Origin: Streptomyces ochraceiscleroticus | Lineage (GTDB): Bacteria > Actinomycetota > Actinomycetes > Streptomycetales > Streptomycetaceae | Length of the DNA stretch: 64,000 nucleotides | Reading direction: 5' to 3' | NCBI RefSeq assembly: GCF_000720485.1 | Contig: NZ_JOAX01000016.1 | Location: 1 to 64,000, forward strand | Part shown: positions 59,801-64,000 of the stretch, in pieces | Position numbering within the stretch: position 1 is the first letter of the stretch | How the letters are laid out: each line of letters begins with the position of its first letter | Translations under genes and position numbers: made by a program | Notes under the pieces: generated by a model | Database searches by the model: none | What the model was told of the DNA's origin: nothing | What the model saw: the letters and a program-made list of their open reading frames with translations, nothing else

Positions 59801-61904
59801 TCCAGCCGAGCGCCGAGCGCAGCCGGATCCGGTAGACCGCGTCCGCCTCGTCGTCCTTCGGCGCACCGGCCGTGAACAGCGGGAGCGCGGCCGCGGCCAG
59901 GCGCCGGTCCAGCTCGGGGAGGTCCAGCTCCTTGGGCACCAGGGTCTGCAGGAGTTGGGGATCGACGAGCGGCCGGGCCGGGCGGTTCTCCTCGGCGCGA
60001 CTCAGCGCGGCGGCCACCAGATTGCGCAGCGCCTGTTCGCTGGCCTGCCCCAGCAGGAGCGCTCCCTCATCGGTCCGGGAGAGGACGCGCGCGTCCACCA
60101 GCCGGTCCAGGGTGTCGCGCGGAAAGCCGACGGCCGGGTCCTCCAGGACGTGCGGGGAGAGCGGCAGTCGGTCGGCGAGGGCCCAGACCGCGAGGACCGC
60201 GAACGGCTCCGGACCGGCGGGCGCGCCGGGCCCGGCGGCGAGGCAGCAGCCGAGTTCCCGCAGGGTCCTGATCATGCTGGGGGTGGTGCCCTCGACCAGG
60301 GCCGCGGCCACGGCCGCCGGATCGGGGGAGCCCGTGCCGCGGTCCCGGCGGCGGAGGTATCCCTTGGCGCTCTGGTTCAGTACGCCCGGGAGGCGCAGCC
60401 GGCGGTCCTGGATGCAGCGCAGGACGTCCTTGCCGTCGACCGTCACGCGTTCGTGTGCCATGAGGGCGGTGAGCAGGTCGGCGGCCTCGCCCTGCCCCAG
60501 CTCCGCCAGCAGGACGGGGATCTGGTGGTCGAGCTGCTCTTCGCTGTGGACCGGTTCGTCGAGCTCGACGCGGGAGATGACGATGTTGGCCGTGTCCCGG
60601 AAGTACGGGTGCGCGAGCAGTTCGTCCAGCTCGGCGCTGATGCGGTGGGAGTCGTACCCGAGGCGCCCGCAGTCGACGACGAGCAGCAGTGTGCGTCCGC
60701 GCGCGTGCTCGCGGAGCCGCTCGATGACCAGATCGCGGCGGGAGTCGCCGTCGGCCTCGGCGTGCTGGGCGACGTCCTGGAGGCCGACTTCCAGCGCGGA
60801 GGCCAGGGCCTCCATGACCGGGGACTCGGCGCTGGCGTTGATGATCGTCAGCTCCAGCAGCAGCCAGGGCTGCTCCGCCGGCTCGGCCTCCTTCACCTCG
60901 GGCGTGGCCAGCAACTGCCGGACGAACGCGGACTTGCCGGCGTAGCGCGGCCCGCAGACCGGGAGGACCGTGCGCTGCCGGAAACGGCCGAGCGCCGCCG
61001 CCAGCTCCGCGTCGCGGCCGGTGAAGAGGGAATCGACGACCGGCCAGGCGGCGAAGCCGTACGGGAGCGCCTGCTGGATGCCGGCCGGCTGGGGGGCCGG
61101 GACCCGGGCGTAGTTGTACGGAGTGGGGGCCGGCCTGACGTGTTTCCTGTTGCGCAGCCAGGGCCGGTTCGCCCAGGCGGCCGGGACGTGGTGCGGCAGG
61201 AGCTCGCTGCCGCCCGGCGTGCGGCTGATGATGTCACTCACGGCCTCGAAGACCCACTGCACGGAGAGGCTCGGCTGCGTGGCCGCGACGCCCTCGAACG
61301 ACTCGAGCAGGGCCCCGGTGAAGAAGGTGGTCTCGCGGTCGGAATCGGCGCGGGCGAACTCCTCCTCCGCGCACGCGGTGATGACGTGCCAGCCGTTCTC
61401 ACTGGTGATCGTCGATGCCTCCGCCGGCGTGGCCTTGATGGCACTGCCGGAGAAACAGCAGTCGAGGATGAGCAGCTTGCGCCTGGCGTGCAGGTCTTCC
61501 TGGTCGGCCACCGCCCGGAAGATGTCGGCGACCGACACCATGGAGTCCTGCGGGGCCAGCGGGCTTCCGGCGTCGTGCGGCGCGAGGTAGAGCGTGCCGG
61601 ACCTGTCGTCCTGCTGCGCATGCCCCACGAAGTAGAGGACGAACAGGCCGTCCGGTTCGGACGTCCGGTAGATCTTGCCGATTGTCGTCAGCATCCGGCG
61701 GCGCGTCAGGTTCAGGTGCTGGTACAGCGTTTCGACGCCCCACAGATCAGGGTTTTCGAACGCTTCCGCGAGCTTGTCCAGGTTCGTCCCGGCGGCGGGC
61801 ACGGGTGCGAGCTGGGTCCCCGGATATTCGGTGCCGCCGAGCAGCAGGACGGTGGAGCGGGACGGATCGACCCGCTCCACGTCCGGGTTCGGCCGGCCGG
61901 TCAC
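56892..61904 (-). CDS. Caspase-like protease fused to P-loop NTPase and helical repeats (conflict-system effector)
   Basis: This 1670-residue protein is read leftward from GTG 61904, overlapping the EACC1-like stop by four bases. Residues about 15-245 form a C14 caspase-like domain: STVLLLGGTEYPG, DGLFVLYFVGHAQQDD with His95, KLLILDCCFSGSA with nucleophile Cys150, and TACAEEEFA. After a Pro-rich linker, FTGRDAELAAALGRF leads into a P-loop NTPase with Walker A CGPRYAGKSAFVRQL (317-331) and Walker B TLLLVVD (405-411), STAND-like. From about 480 to the end are long helical, TPR-like arrays with an acidic linker near 745-785. In this family, sensing by repeats and NTP-dependent assembly would release protease activity, harming phage or host; that is inferred. 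It is convergent with lysR. Confidence 0.9.
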   Translation of the reverse strand: MTGRPNPDVERVDPSRSTVLLLGGTEYPGTQLAPVPAAGTNLDKLAEAFENPDLWGVETLYQHLNLTRRRMLTTIGKIYRTSEPDGLFVLYFVGHAQQDDRSGTLYLAPHDAGSPLAPQDSMVSVADIFRAVADQEDLHARRKLLILDCCFSGSAIKATPAEASTITSENGWHVITACAEEEFARADSDRETTFFTGALLESFEGVAATQPSLSVQWVFEAVSDIISRTPGGSELLPHHVPAAWANRPWLRNRKHVRPAPTPYNYARVPAPQPAGIQQALPYGFAAWPVVDSLFTGRDAELAAALGRFRQRTVLPVCGPRYAGKSAFVRQLLATPEVKEAEPAEQPWLLLELTIINASAESPVMEALASALEVGLQDVAQHAEADGDSRRDLVIERLREHARGRTLLLVVDCGRLGYDSHRISAELDELLAHPYFRDTANIVISRVELDEPVHSEEQLDHQIPVLLAELGQGEAADLLTALMAHERVTVDGKDVLRCIQDRRLRLPGVLNQSAKGYLRRRDRGTGSPDPAAVAAALVEGTTPSMIRTLRELGCCLAAGPGAPAGPEPFAVLAVWALADRLPLSPHVLEDPAVGFPRDTLDRLVDARVLSRTDEGALLLGQASEQALRNLVAAALSRAEENRPARPLVDPQLLQTLVPKELDLPELDRRLAAAALPLFTAGAPKDDEADAVYRIRLRSALGWIEDEGDRRLPALHDAIRPLVLAPSGDASYRPTSDAPLAPPAEAEEQVVSGPEPLPVEEPTAAEEGVTSLAALYRLYHAVASLTLAARAEGPAERTGARFTTAAEEVAAALAGCDAEQVPHTLLRSADASLAFTGNRLGLRARLLDVRLAAVDVLLLGAHRRGPGQAGRITLAVSWLLNTADALIDADRLEEAGALVDQVGGLVTDLLPQDDAPRSVSSRLQLTSRIARVRGRLLSDTGESRRVLLDGARSVAAGLRLAHAEGEPLSLWTSRLFDATLLVIQQSRTDEELAEARSLVMDALEECWGDRSSWPAAVCVPAARFLRKLYVRCVDAALRQNGAKEAVDLLERLPEARRAEAEGAPPADAKEVAKVLSALAQAYGFHSYTLRENQRIGVARSRLERAADCAHAAVELAPSTFSHSVWLRQVLDIRRMTPRTGPAGDAASKRRRACVKEVRGWLAQQDSHSHAHAVLDITCLDSDWAEEGSLRGAAQKRVPGEDFLQLKARRQRVPIDALYRERRQKLKAHLHRYGPSIELCALESRLEREYRRWTGVLDFKQAKQDWKDGLGPRPMTKVPQVDNEPLFALYRDAAIRWPGDARRIAAEAALHRYVWNYDRAIELYERLARTAPNGEIRRGAHLSAAEALLADLEYATHTYRGDWHDRLLAAQDHLDAVFSPNTRGGLAMVLRERVAIRLGRPVRWDPVDEAFEAVVGGDYAGTVGRFLDRRRYGRYRDSDRLGARVRITVKDSAGSSEQHRLSELFGDHGELIERTGPADGRQAAAVPQQNSGQEGRSPSGAAAALVGGEDLGQFASELLGELLLTEFTSVKLLSGLGKLYLHRADDLIAGHQEAHGSEPEPGSATAREAAGHARRAYDCFDACRVLQEAHGNESIVTKFERGRAITLAAKYLHDPNPISRPLPHERDAQLRQAFWLLNAAREHSVGGFNKVCSWAASENNEVQKRLGLRKPQE

Positions 61905-62257
61905 TGCAGTTCCTTGAGAGCCGCAGCTACGTCCTTCGCCTTCCCCTCGAAGACGATCTCGGTACGGCGCGTGCCATCGGGGAGGTCGGTCCGGATGGCG
62001 TGGACCTTGAGGTCCGCGCGCTTCGGCTGCCCCAGGCGCTGCGAGGCGTACTCGTACAGGGCCTGGAGGAAGACGGGGAGCAGCACGTTCTCCCCCATGA
62101 ACTGGAGCACCTCGACGGCGCCGAGCGCGCCCCGCTCCGGCTCGCGGACGGTGCGCACCGTCCGGACGCCCTGCGCCTTCAGCTTGGCCTTCACCGCCCG
62201 CTCGAGGCTCCCGAGCTCATCCGCCCGGCCACCCTCGATGTTCACCACGATGTCCAT
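61901..62257 (-). CDS. EACC1-like effector-associated constant component
   Basis: This 118-residue protein is read leftward from ATG 62257 behind GGGGGGAC. It starts MDIVVNIEGGRADELGSLERAVKAKLKAQGV, then EPERGALGAVEVLQFMGENVLLPVFLQALYEYASQRLG and a last strand pair KVHAIRTDLPDGTRRTEIVFEGKAKDVAAALKEL. This order (strand, helix, short GALGA, one hydrophobic helix, basic turn, strands with PDG) matches the EACC1 family described next to caspase- or trypsin-type effectors in predicted conflict systems. It probably links the effector to its trigger; the mechanism is unproved. Its stop overlaps the start of the caspase gene (GTGA), showing stoichiometric co-translation. The AT-rich stretch about 62305-62335 is probably its promoter. 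Confidence 0.8.
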   Translation of the reverse strand: MDIVVNIEGGRADELGSLERAVKAKLKAQGVRTVRTVREPERGALGAVEVLQFMGENVLLPVFLQALYEYASQRLGQPKRADLKVHAIRTDLPDGTRRTEIVFEGKAKDVAAALKELQ

Positions 62258-62366
62258 GTGTCCCCCCGAGAACCAGTGCCTGACGGGCACCAACCGTCAA
62301 GGGGACCTACTTTAACGCCAGTTCAACCAAAAGAGATCGCCTCGCGGAGTATGCGGAAGCCGCGGC

Positions 62367-62585
62367 TCAGTGCTCGTTGATTCTCGCCAGCCGGAAGGGG
62401 CCGGCCGCGCCGGGGCCGTACATCACCGGCAGGTCGTGACCCTGCGGTACCACGACGAGCGGTTCGTCGCGGTACTCCTTCAGGAATCGTTCCAGCGGCT
62501 CCCAGATGAGGCTCTGGTAGCCGGACTCGCTCCGCTGGTGTTCGAAGGACAGGGTCAGTGCAGACTCCATGACGGTGACGCTCAC
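62367..62585 (-). CDS. Small unrecognised protein upstream of the EACC1-caspase pair
   Basis: This 72-residue protein is read leftward from GTG 62585, which has GGAGGTGA six bases in front; an in-frame ATG at 62642 would give 91 residues but lacks such a site. It starts MSVTVMESALTLSFEHQRSE and continues SLIWEPLERFLKEYRDEPLVVVPQGHDLPVMYGPG. The pattern is strand-helix-strand with acidic and aromatic residues; I recognise no family. It lies 109 bases before the EACC1-like gene in the same direction and might be a further part of the conflict system, or an independent gene, since an AT-rich promoter-like stretch separates them. Confidence 0.6.
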   Translation of the reverse strand: MSVTVMESALTLSFEHQRSESGYQSLIWEPLERFLKEYRDEPLVVVPQGHDLPVMYGPGAAGPFRLARINEH

Positions 62586-62813
62586 GCAGTTCACCTCCAG
62601 CCATGCACCCCCGATCCACGCTTCAAGCCGCACGTAGGACATGGCGCACAGCCTGCCTGGTCGGCACAGCGCTCGCAATCAGCCACGGCCGGTTCCCGAC
62701 GCGTGTGCGAAGGGTGACGGTCTTCCGGTGCGTGCATCCATCGCTGCGGCTCGTGCGTCTTGTGAGGGAGCGGCACTCTCATGTGACCGCACGGCAGGTA
62801 TGGAGTACTCGAC

Positions 62814-63707
62814 TTGAAAAACGGCATCAACGGCATGCGTCGCGTGTCCGCGGTCCTTCTCACCGCGGGAGCCGTCCTGACGACCGGAGCGCTCGCCGCT
62901 CCGGCGCAGGCCGCCACGCTCAAGACGCCCACGATCACCGCCAAGGGCGGTTTCGTGATGAACAACGGCACGGGCAAGAGCCTGTTCACCAAGGCCGCGG
63001 ACACCCGGCTCTCCACCGGGTCCACTACGAAGATCATGACCGCCCGGGTGGTGCTCGCGCAGCCGAACCTCAACCTGGATTCCAAGGTCACGATCCAGAA
63101 GGCGTACAGCGACTACATCGTCGACAACAACTGGGCCTCGTCGGCCCGGCTGATCGTCGGCGACAAGGTCACGGTCCGTCAGCTCCTGTACGGGCTGATG
63201 CTGCCGTCCGGCTGCGACGCCGCGTACGCGCTCGCCGACAAGTTCGGCAGCGGCTCCACGCGGTCCGCGCGCGTGAAGTCCTTCATCGGCAAGATGAACT
63301 CGACGGCGCAGAGCCTCGGGCTGAAGAACACGCACTTCGATTCGTTCGACGGCATCGGCAAGGGCGCGAACTACTCCACGCCGCGCGATCTGACCAGGAT
63401 CGCCAGCAGCGCGATGAAGTACTCGACGTTCCGCACGGTCGTGAAGACCAAGTCCACCAAGCAGAAGGTCACGACCAAGAGCGGTGGCTACCGCTACATG
63501 AACTGGTCCAACACCAATAACCTGCTCGGCAGTTACTCGGGCACCATCGGCGTCAAGACCGGCTCGGGCCCGGAGGCCAAGTACTGCCTGGTCTTCGCCG
63601 CCACCCGCAGTGGCAAGACGGTCATCGGCACCGTCCTCGCGTCCTCCTCGGTGGCCAACCGCACCGCGGACGCGAAGAAGCTGATGGATTACGGGTTCAA
63701 GAAGTAG
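62814..63707 (+). CDS. K15-type penicillin-binding DD-transpeptidase (S11 family)
   Basis: This 297-residue secreted enzyme starts at TTG 62814, eight bases behind TGGAGT; ATG 62835 is an alternative. The signal peptide ends near AAPAQAA (about 28-34). Active-site motifs are Ser70-x-x-Lys73 in STGSTTKIMT, Ser-Gly-Cys at 132-134 in LMLPSGCDAAYALAD, and KTG at 248-250 in IGVKTGSG. The SGC, in place of the usual SxN, is the hallmark of the Streptomyces K15 DD-transpeptidase, and the overall sequence follows that protein closely. It cross-links or trims peptidoglycan outside the membrane and would be inhibited by beta-lactams. The stop lies in a 16-bp duplication. Confidence 0.94.
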   Translation: MKNGINGMRRVSAVLLTAGAVLTTGALAAPAQAATLKTPTITAKGGFVMNNGTGKSLFTKAADTRLSTGSTTKIMTARVVLAQPNLNLDSKVTIQKAYSDYIVDNNWASSARLIVGDKVTVRQLLYGLMLPSGCDAAYALADKFGSGSTRSARVKSFIGKMNSTAQSLGLKNTHFDSFDGIGKGANYSTPRDLTRIASSAMKYSTFRTVVKTKSTKQKVTTKSGGYRYMNWSNTNNLLGSYSGTIGVKTGSGPEAKYCLVFAATRSGKTVIGTVLASSSVANRTADAKKLMDYGFKK

Positions 63708-63727
63708 CCGCTTCAAGAAGTGGCCGC
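63696..63727. repeat. 16-bp duplication across the DD-transpeptidase stop codon
   Basis: TTCAAGAAGTAGCCGC (63696-63711) contains the stop TAG; the next 16 bases (63712-63727) are the same except TAG is TGG. Confidence 0.8.
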
Positions 63728-63747
63728 GGCGTACGCGGACAGCGGTC

Positions 63748-63780
63748 GGGCCGGCGTCGGGGAGTCCCCGGCGCCGGCCC
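63748..63780. terminator. Strong hairpin between convergent genes
   Basis: Positions 63748-63763 pair with 63765-63780 (outer arm GGGCCGGCG with CGCCGGCCC) with one wobble pair. The innermost pairs must open to leave a loop. It follows the transpeptidase stop and precedes the end of the convergent deaminase gene, so it may terminate both. Confidence 0.75.
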
Positions 63781-63783
63781 GGC

Positions 63784-63843
63784 GCTGTGCGGGGCGCCGC
63801 TGTGCAGGTCCTCGCTGTGCAGGTCCTCGCTGTGCGGGGCCTC
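63784..63843. repeat. Four 15-bp tandem repeats beside the adenosine deaminase stop
   Basis: Units at 63784-63798, 63799-63813, 63814-63828 and 63829-63843 begin GCTGTGC; the middle two are identical (GCTGTGCAGGTCCTC). They end three bases before the stop codon of the leftward gene at 63847. Confidence 0.8.
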
Positions 63844-63846
63844 GCG

Positions 63847-64000
63847 TCAGGCTGCGGCGGCGCCGTCGCGGACCGGGACGTGGCCGAGGGTACGAGTGCG
63901 CAGGCGGGCGTAGCCGGGGCGGATGACCTCGTTGATGAGGGCTGCACGCTCGTCGAAGGGCAGGAAGGCCGCCTTGGCCGCGTTGACCGTGAACTCCTCC
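63847..64000 (-). CDS. Probable adenosine deaminase, C-terminal end only
   Basis: The last 51 residues of a leftward gene are visible, entering from beyond the window: [20 protein letters not shown], then [20 protein letters not shown] and a GAAAA tail. The pattern of a helix with N-x-x-K-x-x-F-L followed by a helix ending near VI-x-PGY is that of the C-terminus of actinobacterial adenosine deaminases, which hydrolyse adenosine to inosine. The catalytic zinc motifs are outside the window, so the call rests on this tail alone. Confidence 0.6.
   Translation of the reverse strand, partial: EEFTVNAAKAAFLPFDERAALINEVIRPGYARLRTRTLGHVPVRDGAAAA

Noticed and set aside
57795..62315. 1506-codon rightward frame opposite the caspase gene
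   Set aside because: Mirror frame of a high-GC gene. It is rich in Gly/Arg/Gln with no domain, while the leftward frame has protease and NTPase motifs.

Overview
The window is high-GC chromosomal DNA of a Streptomyces or very close actinomycete. The signs are the base composition, GTG and TTG starts next to GGAGG-type ribosome sites, ATGA/GTGA gene overlaps, and gene families typical of that genus (K15-type DD-transpeptidase, GAF-ANTAR regulator, PnuC-type riboflavin transporter in the rib operon, EccA-like ATPase, EACC1). No rRNA, tRNA, CRISPR array, intact insertion sequence or phage module was seen.

1-12 kb: a core block. A partial DNA-binding gene points left; fmt, an NTF2-fold gene and rsmB point right. 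Then come a TetR regulator with an MFS exporter and an M20 amidohydrolase (a likely TetR-controlled unit), rpe, a SorC regulator, an orphan barstar-like gene, a GNAT acetyltransferase and two genes of unknown function. 12-19 kb: guaB1 (GMP reductase type with CBS domains), then a compact amino-acid catabolism block: APC permease, Lrp/AsnC regulator, carbon-nitrogen amidohydrolase and a flavin L-amino-acid 2-monooxygenase resembling DavB. Together these fit uptake and oxidation of a basic amino acid (lysine or arginine) to the amide and then to the omega-amino or guanidino acid. Three GCGCAA boxes with nearly the same spacing lie in front of both transcription units of this block.

19-30 kb: LLM-class oxidoreductase, DUF5995 protein, uracil/xanthine permease, thioesterase, MFS transporter divergent from a ROK regulator, a response regulator with a hybrid PAS histidine kinase, a GAF-ANTAR regulator and an NAD(P)-binding protein. 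30-36 kb: an FMN riboswitch leads the riboflavin operon ribD-ribE-pnuX-like-ribBA-ribH, followed by hisE and hisG. 36-42 kb: a PH-domain membrane protein, two CBS/CNNM membrane proteins, an EccA-like AAA ATPase and a small P-loop kinase.

42-53 kb looks accessory: secreted C39 peptidase, a decayed tyrosine-recombinase tail that has lost its catalytic Tyr, small membrane proteins, CPBP protease, large membrane alpha/beta hydrolase, diacylglycerol-kinase-like protein, lipoprotein subtilisin, a DUF6325-DUF1269 protein, SixA phosphatase and about 500 bases with no supported gene. 53-57 kb: two MFS transporters and a LysR regulator whose start codon sits inside an inverted repeat.

56.9-62.6 kb carries the most notable system: a 1670-residue protein with an N-terminal caspase-like protease, a P-loop NTPase and a long helical-repeat region, translationally coupled to an EACC1-like small protein, with a further unrecognised small gene upstream. 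This matches the architecture of predicted NTP-dependent biological-conflict (anti-phage or cell-suicide) systems. The window ends with a K15-type DD-transpeptidase and the 3' end of a probable adenosine deaminase gene.

A recurring oddity across the window is short (12-28 bp) tandem duplications straddling or immediately following stop codons of unrelated genes.
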